Assembly: GCA_016187945.1 (NCBI GenBank)
Contig: JACPIT010000016.1
Location: forward strand, 32,021-96,020
Source: Opitutia bacterium
Lineage (GTDB): Bacteria; Verrucomicrobiota; Verrucomicrobiia; Opitutales; Opitutaceae
Length of the DNA: 64,000 nt
Direction: 5' to 3'
Below the pieces are notes generated by a model that was not told the DNA's origin, did not search any database, and saw only the letters and a program-made list of their open reading frames with translations. Numbering within the stretch: the stretch's first letter is position 1; each line of letters opens with the position of its first letter. Made by a program: the position numbers and the translations under genes. Shown in pieces: positions 8,111 to 17,011 of the stretch.

Positions 8111-9496
8111 ATGATGTTCCGCACCGCGCTGCCCGCTCGCGCCACCCTGATCGCCGCGATCCTCGGCGCCGGCGCCGTGCTTTTGGCGATCTTCGCGGCG
8201 CTGCTCTTCTATTTCCGCGGCGGTCTGCATCGCGAAATCCGCCGCACTGTCATCGGCCGCGACTCCGCCGTCCTCGCGCCTGTCGCGCGGCAGCAAATCG
8301 CCGTTGCCAGCCGCCGCGTCGCGCCCCGCACGCTGCGCACCCCGGAACTCCTCGATGCCGTGCTGCCGACGGCCCAGCAGGACGGCATGCTCGCCGTCGC
8401 GGTGTTCAACGAGCAGGGCGATCTCCTGCGCGCCGTGCCCGACACGTTGCTTTTCGCCGAACTCGCGACGACCGACTACGTCACGCTGCTCGGCAACGCC
8501 CCGATCACGCGCTACCACGCGGAGTTTCCTCTCGACCGCTATTTCCGCGGCGCGCAGCCCGGCGCCACCGCGCCCGTGCTCGAGGTGCTGCTCCCGCTCG
8601 TCGAGCCCGGTCGCGCGCAACCGAGCGGCTTCGCCCAATACTACATCGACGCGCGCAGCCTCGCCGGCGAACTCGCCGCGATCGACAGCCGCCTCGACGG
8701 CCACACTTGGGCGATCCTCGGCGCCGGCGCCATCGCCGCCGCGCTCGTCCTCGGCGGCGCATGCGTCGGCCTGTTGCGCGCGCAGCGCCTCGTCGCCGAG
8801 CGCAACGAACGTCTCGCCCGCGCCAATCTCGAGCTGACGCTCGCCGCCAAAGCCTCCGCGCTCGGCCAGATCACGTCGCACTTAATCCACGGTTTGCAGG
8901 GATCGGTCGCGAGTCTCCGCTCGGCCGTTGCGAGCGCACCCGCGGCGCAGCCTGACTGGGAATCGGCCGCCTTCCACGCCGAGCGCATGCAGTCGCTCAT
9001 CACCGAGGTGGTCGCGCTGCTCGCGGACATGCGCACTGGCGCGACGTATGAAATTTCCGCCGACGAACTCGCCGCGCTCATCCGCCAGCGCGGCGAAGCG
9101 CACGCCAACCCGCGCGGCGTGCAGCTCGATGTCGTCAACCGCACCCGCCGCCCGCTCGACAACCACCGCGGCAGTCTCCTCTGCCTGATCGCCGCCAACC
9201 TCGTGCAAAACGCCGCGCGCGCCTCCGCACCCGGCCAGTCGGTGGTCGTCGAGCTGACGGAGGTCGGCGACGAAGTGCAGCTCCACGTCACCGATCGCGG
9301 CACCGGCGTCGCGCCTGAATTGTTGCCGCGGCTCTTCACGCCGGGCGCGAGCGGCGGCGGCGGCACCGGCCTCGGCCTCTCGATCAGCCGGCTGCTCGCA
9401 CGTCAGATGGAAGGCGATCTCGAACTCGTCTCCACCGGACCCGACGGCACGATCTTCCGCGCGCGCGTCGCCATCGGGCGTTTGCAAATCGCCTGA
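8111..9496 (+). CDS. Membrane sensor histidine kinase with unusual H-box
   Basis: A 461-residue protein. Two membrane segments (about 13-36 and 198-222) enclose a 160-residue extracytoplasmic sensor. The cytoplasmic part has a putative H-box GQITSHLIHGLQGSVASLR with candidate His257 or His260, an N-box (NLVQNAARA), a G1 box (VTDRGTGVAPE) and a G2 box (GGGTGLGLSISRLLA). It lacks the usual HELRTPL sequence and resembles kinases of the HATPase superfamily whose dimerisation domain is divergent. No response regulator is adjacent; the sigma54 regulator 3 kb upstream is a possible partner. Confidence 0.82.
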   Translation: MMFRTALPARATLIAAILGAGAVLLAIFAALLFYFRGGLHREIRRTVIGRDSAVLAPVARQQIAVASRRVAPRTLRTPELLDAVLPTAQQDGMLAVAVFNEQGDLLRAVPDTLLFAELATTDYVTLLGNAPITRYHAEFPLDRYFRGAQPGATAPVLEVLLPLVEPGRAQPSGFAQYYIDARSLAGELAAIDSRLDGHTWAILGAGAIAAALVLGGACVGLLRAQRLVAERNERLARANLELTLAAKASALGQITSHLIHGLQGSVASLRSAVASAPAAQPDWESAAFHAERMQSLITEVVALLADMRTGATYEISADELAALIRQRGEAHANPRGVQLDVVNRTRRPLDNHRGSLLCLIAANLVQNAARASAPGQSVVVELTEVGDEVQLHVTDRGTGVAPELLPRLFTPGASGGGGTGLGLSISRLLARQMEGDLELVSTGPDGTIFRARVAIGRLQIA

Positions 9497-9518
9497 TCGC
9501 GATTCCTCTTCGTCGGCG

Positions 9519-10046
9519 ATGAAGCACTACGATTTCGCCGACAAATTTCGCGCGCTCTACGACAAGGCCGTGAAGCAATACGCCGCCGGCCAGCGCGGCG
9601 CCGAGACATTCTTCAACGCCGACGAAAAGGCGTTCCTTGCCGCGAACGGCCTCAACGCGCAGCACCTCTACGACTACGCGGAGGACCACAACGCCGGCGG
9701 CGAGCCCGGCTACGACCGCGCGCTCGCGATCGAGTCGGTGCGCCGCGACTACTTCCTGAACGTCCAGCACGGCAAGGCGTCGACGCGCGTGCTCGACGAA
9801 GCTTCGCTCCCACCAAAAGACGCCGCGGTGCAAGGCATCTCCTGGCTGCCGCGTATCATCCCGAAGACGAAGGCGAAGCTCCGCGGCGAACTGCCACCGT
9901 CCCTGATGTATTCCTGCGGCGGCGACCGGCGTTTCTTCAAGGAGCACGACATTCATCCCGCCGAGTTCCTCAGCCTCGTCTGGCGAAACGAGAACAACGA
10001 CGACGCCATCGTGGCGTGGGTCGTGCAGCGCAGCCGGGCTAAGTAA
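9519..10046 (+). CDS. Conserved protein of unknown function
   Basis: A 175-residue soluble protein beginning MKHYDFADKFRALYDKAV, with no signal peptide or membrane segment. It contains a C-terminal region with LPPSLMYSCGGDRRFFKEHD and LSLVWRNENND. I do not recognise a family. It starts 22 bp after the kinase gene and may be co-transcribed with it. Composition matches its neighbours. Confidence 0.72.
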   Translation: MKHYDFADKFRALYDKAVKQYAAGQRGAETFFNADEKAFLAANGLNAQHLYDYAEDHNAGGEPGYDRALAIESVRRDYFLNVQHGKASTRVLDEASLPPKDAAVQGISWLPRIIPKTKAKLRGELPPSLMYSCGGDRRFFKEHDIHPAEFLSLVWRNENNDDAIVAWVVQRSRAK

Positions 10047-10101
10047 CTCGGAGGGCTCGCGTCCCCGCGAGCCGCTTGGCGTCGTCCGCGCGCTATTCTG
10101 G

Positions 10102-10145
10102 GATCTCAACCCGTTCCGAGCGCGTTGGGGTCAACGCGCTCCACC
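10102..10145. repeat. Dispersed repeat, family K
   Basis: GATCTCAACCCGTTCCGAGC followed by GCGTTGGGGTCAACGCGC recurs at 48,011-48,058 with few changes. GTTGACC/GGGTCAAC-type arms make it palindromic. A separate perfect hairpin (GCTCGCG-TCCC-CGCGAGC) lies just upstream at 10,055-10,072 after the stop codon of the previous gene, without a T-tract. Confidence 0.6.
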
Positions 10146-10218
10146 TCGCCGCCGCCTTTCGCCGCGCCTCGCTTGACCCTTCCGCCCACTTGGGCACGGT
10201 GATGACAGCTTTCCTCTC

Positions 10219-10686
10219 ATGCCCAAGTTTACCCTGAACGTGAATGGGCAGGCCCGCACGGTCGACGTGCCCGCGGATACTCCGCTGCTCTGGGTCCTGC
10301 GCGACAACCTCGAACTCGTCGGCACGAAATACGGCTGCGGCATCGGCCAATGCGGCGCGTGCACCGTGCACCTCAACGGCACGCCCGTCCGCTCGTGCCA
10401 GTTTCCCGTTTCCACGGTCGTCGGCATGCAGATCACGACGATCGAGGGCCTCGCACCCGACGGCGCCCACCCGCTGCAAAAAGCCTGGATCGAGCACGAC
10501 GTCCCGCAGTGCGGCTACTGTCAGTCGGGCCAGATCATGACCGCCGCCGCGCTCTTGAAAAACACGCCGCACCCGACCGACGAAGAAATCGACGGCGCGA
10601 TGGCGGGCAACCTCTGCCGCTGCGGCACCTACCTGCGCATCCGCGCCGCGATCAAAGACGCCGCCGAGATAGGAGCTGCCAAATGA
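10219..10686 (+). CDS. [2Fe-2S] subunit of isoquinoline 1-oxidoreductase/aldehyde oxidase type
   Basis: A 155-residue protein of the xanthine oxidase small-subunit family. The plant-ferredoxin-type cluster ligands are in [17 protein letters not shown]. The second cluster ligands are in [13 protein letters not shown] and [12 protein letters not shown]. It carries electrons from the molybdenum centre of the large subunit, whose gene overlaps it by 4 bp (ATGA). The arrangement without an FAD subunit matches the IorA/IorB type, in which electrons leave to a membrane or periplasmic acceptor. The substrate cannot be inferred. Confidence 0.9.
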   Translation: MPKFTLNVNGQARTVDVPADTPLLWVLRDNLELVGTKYGCGIGQCGACTVHLNGTPVRSCQFPVSTVVGMQITTIEGLAPDGAHPLQKAWIEHDVPQCGYCQSGQIMTAAALLKNTPHPTDEEIDGAMAGNLCRCGTYLRIRAAIKDAAEIGAAK

Positions 10687-13010
10687 AAAAGCACTCGGCA
10701 CCCGCTTCCCCTGTAGCGGCGGTCTATGACCGCAGACCGAACGACAACCTCGATAATGGTAGCCCGCGACCTCCGGACGCGGGTGAACCCGTCCGCGGAG
10801 CGTCCGGGCTAGTATCGAACCTCACCCGCCGCGACTTCCTCCGCGTCACCGCGCTCGCCGGCGGCGGCTTCGCCCTCGGCCTCTCGTTCGCACCCGACGC
10901 TCTCGCCCAGCCCGCGCAGGTCCTCGACGACACCGCGCGCGTCTTCACGCCGAGCCCGTTCATCCGCATCACGCCGGACAACGTCGTCACCATCGTCGCG
11001 AAAAATCCCGAAGTCGGCCAAGGCATCAAGACCTCGTTGCCGATGATCGTCGCCGAGGAACTTGAAGTGGAGTTCGACAAGATCGTAATCGAGCAAGCGC
11101 CGCTCGACCCGCAGCTCGGCCCGCAATTCGCCGGCGGCTCGCTTTCGACGCCACAGAACTACGATCTCCTCCGCAAAGCCGGCGCCACCGCGCGCACGAT
11201 GCTCGTCGAAGCCGCCGCGCAAACCTGGAACGTGCCCGTCGCCGAACTCGTCGCCGAAAAAGGCACCGTCGTTCACCGCCCCACCGGCCGCCGGCTCACC
11301 TACGGCCAGCTCGCGACGAAGGCCGCCACACTGCCGCTGCCCGACGAAGGCACGATCAAATTGAAAGAGCCGGACGAGTTCACGCTCCTCGGCTCGCGCG
11401 TCGGCGGCGTCGACAATCCTGCGATCGTCACCGGCCAGCCGCTCTTCGGCCTCGACCAAAAAGTCGCCGGCATGCGCCACGCCATCTTCGAAAAATGCCC
11501 GGTGTTCGGCGGCAAGGTCGCGTCCGCCAATCTCGATCAGATCAAGGCGATGCCCGGCGTGCGCGATGCGTTCGTGATCGACGGCACGAGCAACTACACC
11601 GGCCTCCTCTCCGGCGTCGCGATCCTCGCCGATTCGACCTGGGCCGCGTTCAAGGCCCGCAGCGCCCTCCGCGTGACCTGGGACGAAGGCGCCGGCGCCA
11701 ACCAAAACAGCGCCGCCTTCGAGACGCGCGCCGCCGAACTCGCGGCGCAGCCCGGCCAAATTCTCCGCAACGACGGCGACATCGCCGCGGCGTTCGCGAG
11801 CGCCGCGAAAGTCGTCGAGGCCAGCTACAGCTATCCCTACATCCACCACGCCACGCTCGAGCCGATGAACGCGCTGGCGTGGCCAACTGCCGACGGCGGC
11901 ATGGAAATCCTCGCCCCCACGCAGACGCCCGGCGGCGCGCAGGATCTCGTCGCGAACACGCTGAAAATTCCGAAGGAGAAAATCAAAGTGCGCTTCACGC
12001 GCATCGGCGGCGGCTTCGGCCGGCGCCTCTCGAACGACTACGTCGTCGAAGCGGCGGCGATCGCGCAGAAAGCCGGCGCGCCGGTAAAACTCGCCTGGAC
12101 GCGCGAGCAGGACACGCAGCACGGTTTCTATCGTCCCTGCGGCTGGCATCACTTCAAAGGTGCCGTCGATGCGCAGGGCAAACTCGTCGCCTGGCAGGAC
12201 CGCTTCGTCACGGTCGGCCTCAACAGCGACAAGGAGCCGGGCGGCAGCGCGCGCATGAGCCCCGCGGAATTTCCCAGCCGCTTCGTGCCGAACTTCCGCC
12301 TCGAGCAGGCCATCGTGAACACGAACGTCCCGACCGGCCCGCTCCGCGCCCCCGGCAGCAACGCGCTCGGCTTCGCGATCCAGAGTTTCATCGACGAACT
12401 CGCTCACGCCGCCGGCCGCGATCAGGTCGCGTTCCGCCTCGATCTGCTCGGCGACAAAATCCAGCCCGCGCTCGATGCCCGCGGCCTGCCCTACGACGCA
12501 CCGCGCATGGCCAACGTGCTTCGCACCGTCGCCGAGCGCGCCGGCTGGGGCAAAAAGCTCCCCCGCGGCTCCGGTCAGGGCGTGGCGTTTTTCTTCAGCC
12601 ACCGCGGCTACTTCGCCGAAGTCGCCGAACTCAGCGTCGCGCCGGACGGCACGCTCAAAGTCCACCGCGTCACGGTCGTCGGCGACGTCGGCCCGATCAT
12701 CAATCTCAGCGGCGCCGAAAACCAAGTGCAGGGGTCCGTCATCGACGCGCTCAGCGCGGCGTGGCTGCAGGAAGTCACGATCGAGCGCGGTCGCGTCGCG
12801 CAGGCGAACTTCGACACCTACCCGCTGCTCCGCATCACCGACGCGCCGCAAGTCGACGTGCATTTCATCCAGAGCAAGAACCCGCCCACGGGCCTCGGCG
12901 AGCCCGGCTATCCGCCGCTCCCGCCCGCCGTGTGCAACGCGATCTTCGCCGCCACCGGCAAACGCCTCCGCTCGCTCCCGCTCACGAAGCAGGATCTGCG
13001 CTGGAGCTGA
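10683..13010 (+). CDS. Molybdopterin-binding large subunit, isoquinoline 1-oxidoreductase (IorB) type
   Basis: A 775-residue partner of the preceding [2Fe-2S] protein. A Tat signal ([15 protein letters not shown]) sits near residues 48-62, so the complex is expected to be exported folded. Later motifs of the molybdenum domain include [28 protein letters not shown] and [13 protein letters not shown] (the conserved Glu that activates the substrate water). It hydroxylates an aldehyde or N-heterocycle. The N-terminal 47 residues before the twin arginines are unusually long and are encoded by two GTAG palindromes (10,713-10,735 and 10,759-10,812), so they probably result from repeat insertion rather than function. 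Confidence 0.9.
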   Translation: MKKHSAPASPVAAVYDRRPNDNLDNGSPRPPDAGEPVRGASGLVSNLTRRDFLRVTALAGGGFALGLSFAPDALAQPAQVLDDTARVFTPSPFIRITPDNVVTIVAKNPEVGQGIKTSLPMIVAEELEVEFDKIVIEQAPLDPQLGPQFAGGSLSTPQNYDLLRKAGATARTMLVEAAAQTWNVPVAELVAEKGTVVHRPTGRRLTYGQLATKAATLPLPDEGTIKLKEPDEFTLLGSRVGGVDNPAIVTGQPLFGLDQKVAGMRHAIFEKCPVFGGKVASANLDQIKAMPGVRDAFVIDGTSNYTGLLSGVAILADSTWAAFKARSALRVTWDEGAGANQNSAAFETRAAELAAQPGQILRNDGDIAAAFASAAKVVEASYSYPYIHHATLEPMNALAWPTADGGMEILAPTQTPGGAQDLVANTLKIPKEKIKVRFTRIGGGFGRRLSNDYVVEAAAIAQKAGAPVKLAWTREQDTQHGFYRPCGWHHFKGAVDAQGKLVAWQDRFVTVGLNSDKEPGGSARMSPAEFPSRFVPNFRLEQAIVNTNVPTGPLRAPGSNALGFAIQSFIDELAHAAGRDQVAFRLDLLGDKIQPALDARGLPYDAPRMANVLRTVAERAGWGKKLPRGSGQGVAFFFSHRGYFAEVAELSVAPDGTLKVHRVTVVGDVGPIINLSGAENQVQGSVIDALSAAWLQEVTIERGRVAQANFDTYPLLRITDAPQVDVHFIQSKNPPTGLGEPGYPPLPPAVCNAIFAATGKRLRSLPLTKQDLRWS
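10713..10812. repeat. Two repeat units inside the IorB-type gene: a half family C unit and a full GTAG palindrome
   Basis: GTAGCGGCGGTCTATGACCG at 10,713 is a half unit of family C and encodes VAAVYDRR in frame. At 10,759-10,812 a second palindrome opens with GTAGCCCGCGACCTCCGGAC and closes with GCGGAGCGTCCGGGCTAG. Both are translated upstream of the Tat motif. Confidence 0.8.
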
Positions 13011-13033
13011 AACGAACGCGCGTCACTCGCTCC

Positions 13034-13102
13034 GTAGCAGCCGACGTCAGTCGGCTGACGAAGTTCCGACGCCGTTCCCAGCCGGCTGACGCCGGCTGCT
13101 AC
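13034..13102. repeat. REPIN-like palindrome pair, family D
   Basis: GTAGCAGCCGACGTCAGTCG at the left is mirrored by CAGCCGGCTGACGCCGGCTG and CTAC at the right. A second copy is at 53,183. It is the first of three consecutive elements in the 280-bp gap between two convergent genes. Confidence 0.85.
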
Positions 13103-13117
13103 GAGGATGCGCCCATT

Positions 13118-13191
13118 GTAGGAGCGGCTTTACGCTGCGATCCGAACGCGGCACGCGCATCGCAGCAATCGCGGCGTAAACCCGCTCCTAC
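13118..13191. repeat. REPIN-like palindrome pair, family A
   Basis: A 74-bp unit from GTAGGAGCGGCTTTACGCTG to CGGCGTAAACCCGCTCCTAC. It has the same length as the copies at 35,573 and 48,467. Confidence 0.88.
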
Positions 13192-13213
13192 AATTACGCA
13201 GCGAGGCCCGGGA

Positions 13214-13274
13214 GTAGCGCGGTGCTTCAGCCCGCGCCGAAAATTCTCCACCGCGGGCTGAAGCACCGCGCTAC
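13214..13274. repeat. REPIN-like palindrome pair, family B
   Basis: A 61-bp unit from GTAGCGCGGTGCTTCAGCCC to GGGCTGAAGCACCGCGCTAC, nearly perfect in both arms. It has the same length as the copy at 48,571. Confidence 0.9.
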
Positions 13275-13290
13275 CACCAAGCGCCTCCGT

Positions 13291-14178
13291 TCACCGCGCA
13301 CCCCACACCACGCCCGCGCTCAGCAACACGCCGAACGCCGCGAGAAACTTCGCCGTGTCCGCCAGCACTGCGATCTGCTCGCGCGGGTCGCACGAGCTTC
13401 CCAGCCGATGCGTCAGCCGCACGCCCCACGGCGCGAGCACGAGTGGCAGCAACACCGGCCAGCGCCAGCCTGCGAGCATCAGAGCCGGCGCGCACAGCAG
13501 CGCCACGAGCGCCGACAAGCCGTATTGCCAGAGCGCGAACCTCCGCCCGAACCGCACCACGAGCGTGCGCTTGCCAGCCTTCGCGTCCGTCTCCACATCG
13601 CGATAATTGTTCGCGACGAGAATGTTCGCCGCGAGCAGGCCCACCGCCGCTGCCGCCGCGAGCACCGACAGCGTCACCGTATGCGCCTGCACGTAGAACG
13701 TCGCGCCGACCGCCACGAGGCCGAAGAAAACGAACACGAACACGTCGCCGAGACCGTTATAGCCGAGCGGATACGGCCCGCCGGTGTAGGCGATCGCGCA
13801 CACGATGCTGACGACGCCGATCGGCAGGAGCATCCAGCCGCCCTCGACGACCAGCAGCAGCCCGACCGCAAACGCCGCCGCGAGCACCACGATGGTCGCA
13901 ACGAGCATCGTGCGCGGCGCGACGAGCCCGGCCGCCACCGCGCGCCGGGGCCCGACGCGCTCGGCCGTGTCGGCGCCTTGCACGAAGTCGAAGTAGTCGT
14001 TCGCGAAGTTCGTGCCGATCTGCACGAGCAGCGAAAACCCGAGGCAGATCGCGGCCTTGCCGTAGCTCGCGGCACCCGCCGCGTGCGCGAACGCGGTGCC
14101 GACGAGCACCGGAATCACCGCGGCGGGAAGCGTTTTCGGACGCGCGGCCTCGAGCCAGATTTTCGCGCCGGCCGCCAT
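13291..14178 (-). CDS. menA: 1,4-dihydroxy-2-naphthoate polyprenyltransferase
   Basis: A 295-residue integral membrane prenyltransferase (UbiA superfamily) with eight or nine membrane segments. The first Asp-rich motif is NDYFDFVQGADT; the second is NNYRDVETDAKAGKRTLVVR. Both bind the Mg2+-diphosphate of the polyprenyl donor. It attaches the isoprenoid tail to DHNA in menaquinone synthesis, consistent with menD and menF in the same window. It is the last gene of a six-gene minus-strand operon, 3 bp after the membrane protein gene upstream. Confidence 0.95.
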   Translation of the reverse strand: MAAGAKIWLEAARPKTLPAAVIPVLVGTAFAHAAGAASYGKAAICLGFSLLVQIGTNFANDYFDFVQGADTAERVGPRRAVAAGLVAPRTMLVATIVVLAAAFAVGLLLVVEGGWMLLPIGVVSIVCAIAYTGGPYPLGYNGLGDVFVFVFFGLVAVGATFYVQAHTVTLSVLAAAAAVGLLAANILVANNYRDVETDAKAGKRTLVVRFGRRFALWQYGLSALVALLCAPALMLAGWRWPVLLPLVLAPWGVRLTHRLGSSCDPREQIAVLADTAKFLAAFGVLLSAGVVWGAR

Positions 14179-14181
14179 CGC

Positions 14182-14826
14182 TCACCACATCAGGTTGCGC
14201 TTGCGCGTGAAGATCACCATCGGCCGTTTCACCATCAAGCTCCACAGCGCCGGCAGGATGAGCGCGAAGGTATTGAAAAGGGCGATCTTCCAGTCGTCGC
14301 CGAGGAAGTAATTGAACGGCAGCAGCAGCAGCGCGTAGGCCGTGACGAACAGCCGCGGCGTCGGGATCACGGGGTTGACCGCGCACACGAGCAGGAACGC
14401 GAGCGCGCCCGGGTAGTAGCTGCCCATGCCGCTGCTCAGGCCGGCGTAGAAAAAGATCGCGGCAAAAAATGTGATGCGCTCCCGCCAGCGGACCGACTGG
14501 ATCAGCACCGCGGCGAGCGTCACCGCGCAGCACACCCAGAACAGGATCCACGCGTTGTCCGGCTCGGTCGCCTCGAAGCTGAAATGCCACAGCGCCACGC
14601 TGCCGACGAGCGCGCGCAACACATCGATGTAGTTGCGCTTGTTCCCCAGTTCACGTCCCAGTCGCACGGATTTGTCGTCGGGATCGCTCGCGCCATCCTG
14701 GGCGAAGCGCTCCATCGTCTCGCGCTCTTTGCGTTTCTTGCGCCAGAATTTTCCGAAACGCATCCACTGCCGCGGAAACCACAGCGTAGCGAGGGCGAGA
14801 GCGAGGTAAGGCCAGTGGACGATCAT
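14182..14826 (-). CDS. Multi-pass membrane protein of unknown function
   Basis: A 214-residue protein starting MIVHWPYLALALATLWFPRQ. It has a basic cytoplasmic loop (RKKRKERETMERF) and about five further membrane segments. I do not recognise a family. It lies between the TPR-like gene and menA with very short gaps, so it belongs to this operon. The open frame extends upstream to 15,060, but that part overlaps the previous gene and looks like a shadow. Confidence 0.72.
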   Translation of the reverse strand: MIVHWPYLALALATLWFPRQWMRFGKFWRKKRKERETMERFAQDGASDPDDKSVRLGRELGNKRNYIDVLRALVGSVALWHFSFEATEPDNAWILFWVCCAVTLAAVLIQSVRWRERITFFAAIFFYAGLSSGMGSYYPGALAFLLVCAVNPVIPTPRLFVTAYALLLLPFNYFLGDDWKIALFNTFALILPALWSLMVKRPMVIFTRKRNLMW

Positions 14827-14866
14827 CGTGCGAATCCGGCCATGGAGCAGTCGCGCCGCGGGGTTG

Positions 14867-15538
14867 TCAAAGCGCTTCTCGCTCCGAGCCCAACTCGCGC
14901 TCCAGCTCGACCATGCGCGCGTGCACGAGCTCGCATTGCGCCGCCGGATCGTCGACCGGCAGGCGCGGCAACCAGGCGCGCAGCCATGCCAGCGCCTCGC
15001 GCGAGCGCCCGGTTTGCCGGAGCAGCTCCGCGTAAATCCGACCGGCATGCCACGGCGCATCCGGCAACTCCGCCGCGCGGCGGTAGAATTCCGCCGCCGC
15101 CGCGGGATCGCGTTTCGCGTAGAGGGAGATGTTCCCGGCCTCGATCAACCGCGCCGCGCTCGGCTCGGGATCGGCGAGCAGCAAGGCGAGCGCGTCGTTC
15201 GCCGCTTCCTCGCGCCACCGCACCCGCACGGCAGCCGGCGCTTCGGGCGCAGCCGCCTCGCGCCACGCGGGGATGTCGAACGCGCGCATGCGCGCCGCGT
15301 TCACGCGAAAATAGTCGAGCTGCGGCGCCGCAGCGATCGCCACCTCCGACCACGCCCGTGCCCGCGCTTCGTCGCGAGCTTCCCAAGCGACGTTCGTCCG
15401 GAGCCAGCTCCAATCGGCAATCACCCTCGGCAACACGCCGGGCATCGCCGGCGCCGCCGGAGCCACGCGGGACAGCGCGGCGCCTGCGGCGAGCAAGACC
15501 GCGAACGACAGCCACCAAATCCGTTGGTCAAAGCTCAC
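14867..15538 (-). CDS. Membrane-anchored TPR-like protein
   Basis: A 223-residue protein from a GTG start that overlaps the upstream permease gene by 11 bp. One N-terminal membrane anchor (about 9-27) is followed by alanine-rich helical repeats resembling tetratricopeptide units (for example KRDPAAAAEFYRRAAELPD and TGRSREALAWLRAWLPRLP). A role as an accessory or scaffold for the adjacent ABC system is an inference from gene order. Confidence 0.72.
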   Translation of the reverse strand: MSFDQRIWWLSFAVLLAAGAALSRVAPAAPAMPGVLPRVIADWSWLRTNVAWEARDEARARAWSEVAIAAAPQLDYFRVNAARMRAFDIPAWREAAAPEAPAAVRVRWREEAANDALALLLADPEPSAARLIEAGNISLYAKRDPAAAAEFYRRAAELPDAPWHAGRIYAELLRQTGRSREALAWLRAWLPRLPVDDPAAQCELVHARMVELERELGSEREAL

Positions 15539-16271
15539 GACGCGAGAAGACCCAAGCCGCCAGCGCCGTGTAGACGATCGCGTAGGCGACGAAGTAAACC
15601 GCCACGATCAGCCCGGACGCGCCCTCGGCCGCGGAAAAATTCGGCACCAGCCAGCCCAGCAGCGTCCATCCCGCTCGCGCGGCGCCCGTGACGTGCGCGG
15701 CCGCATGCGCGATCGCCGGCGCGAGATGGCCGGCCAGCGCGAGGGCCAGCGTCAGCACCGTCGCGAGCAACGCACCACGCGTGAGCGTGGCAAAGAAGAC
15801 GCCCGCCGCCGCGAGCACGACCAGCGGTCCCGCGCCGCGCGCGAGCACGACCAGCGCCGCTCCGGCGAACGCGCCGTGCCCGAGCCCGTGCAGCAGCGCG
15901 ACCGCCGCGAGCGCGCACAGCACTGCGAGCCAGCCGAGCACGACGAGGACGGCGGCCACGTGCGCCGCCACCACCGCACCGCGCGGCGCGCCGTGCAGCA
16001 ACAGCACGACCGTCGTCCGCGCTCGCAAACCCTCGAAGAAGACCGCCGGTCCCGCCAGCGCCGCGAGCAAAGCCCCGCCGAGAGCGAGAATCGCGCCGAC
16101 GTAGTCGACGAGGAACCCCGCCTCGGCGCTGCCGAAATGCATTTCGCGCAGCAGCGCGCCGCCGGCCACGAGCATGATCGCGCCGAGCCCGATGCTCCAG
16201 CCGACGCGCAGGCGCAGCACGACCGCGAGCGAGAACTGCACCAGGGCCCAGGATCGACGCAGCGTTTTCAT
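15528..16271 (-). CDS. ABC-2-type transporter permease
   Basis: A 247-residue protein beginning MKTLRRSWALVQFSLAVVLR with about six hydrophobic segments and no soluble domain. Its start overlaps the ATPase gene by 4 bp (ATGA), the usual arrangement for an ABC exporter pair. Alanine/valine-rich membrane segments such as GAPRGAVVAAHVAAVLVVLG suggest an ABC-2 or CcmB-like permease. The substrate is unknown. Confidence 0.8.
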   Translation of the reverse strand: MKTLRRSWALVQFSLAVVLRLRVGWSIGLGAIMLVAGGALLREMHFGSAEAGFLVDYVGAILALGGALLAALAGPAVFFEGLRARTTVVLLLHGAPRGAVVAAHVAAVLVVLGWLAVLCALAAVALLHGLGHGAFAGAALVVLARGAGPLVVLAAAGVFFATLTRGALLATVLTLALALAGHLAPAIAHAAAHVTGAARAGWTLLGWLVPNFSAAEGASGLIVAVYFVAYAIVYTALAAWVFSRREL

Positions 16272-17011
16272 GCCGGTGTCGCGTCGAGGTAGATTTGTTC
16301 GAGCCCGCCGCGCGCGACGACGACCTCGCCATCGCCGTCGAAGAGCACGCGTCCGCGGTCGAACAGGACGAACTGGTCGCAGAGTTCCTCGCAGTGCGGG
16401 AGAAAATGCGCACTCAGGACGACGGTGCGCCCCGCGGCGCGTTGGGTGGCGAGCAGTGCGCGCAAGGCCGCTTGCGCGCGCGGATCGAGACCCGACGCCG
16501 GCTCGTCGAGCAGCAACAGTCCGGGCGAGCGCAACAGCGCCTGCGCGAGCCCGACGCGCTGGCGCTGCCCTTTCGAGAGCGACGCGAGCGGCCGCATCGC
16601 GATGTCCACGAGGTCGGTCTGCGCGAGCGCGTCTTCGACGGCGGCGTCCGCGGCGCGCGATTCCAAGCCTCCGACGAGCGCGAGCCGGCGCAGAAATTCC
16701 CGCGCACTGCCGAAGTCCGGCAGCAAGGTTTCTTCGGGCAAATACGCCACAAGGCCGCGGCGCACCGCGGCGCGCGGCGCGAGTCCGGCGATCTCGCATC
16801 GGCCGCGAGTCGCGGCCACGAGCCCCGCGCAAAGCTTGAGCAGCGTGCTCTTGCCCGAGCCGTTCGCGCCCACGAGGGCGCAGATGGCGCCGCGGGCGAC
16901 GGACAGCGTCACGTCGTCCAGCGCACGCGCGGTGCGACCGCGCCAATCGAGAGCGAAATCTTTCACGACGCGCTCGAGCCGCAAGGCTGGCGCGCCGGAG
17001 GGCAAGTTCAT
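16268..17011 (-). CDS. ABC transporter ATP-binding protein
   Basis: A 247-residue ATPase with Walker A GANGSGKST, signature LSKGQRQRVGLAQ, Walker B LLLLDEP and switch histidine (VVLSAHFLPHCEELC). It resembles ATPases of ABC-2 exporters (CcmA/NatA group). It overlaps acyP upstream and the permease downstream by 4 bp each, indicating translational coupling. Confidence 0.92.
   Translation of the reverse strand: MNLPSGAPALRLERVVKDFALDWRGRTARALDDVTLSVARGAICALVGANGSGKSTLLKLCAGLVAATRGRCEIAGLAPRAAVRRGLVAYLPEETLLPDFGSAREFLRRLALVGGLESRAADAAVEDALAQTDLVDIAMRPLASLSKGQRQRVGLAQALLRSPGLLLLDEPASGLDPRAQAALRALLATQRAAGRTVVLSAHFLPHCEELCDQFVLFDRGRVLFDGDGEVVVARGGLEQIYLDATPA

Noticed and set aside
13034..13274. Rho-independent terminators
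   Set aside because: The GTAG palindromes form hairpins but lack a T-tract after either arm; only four hairpins in the window have a T-rich tail and are listed separately.
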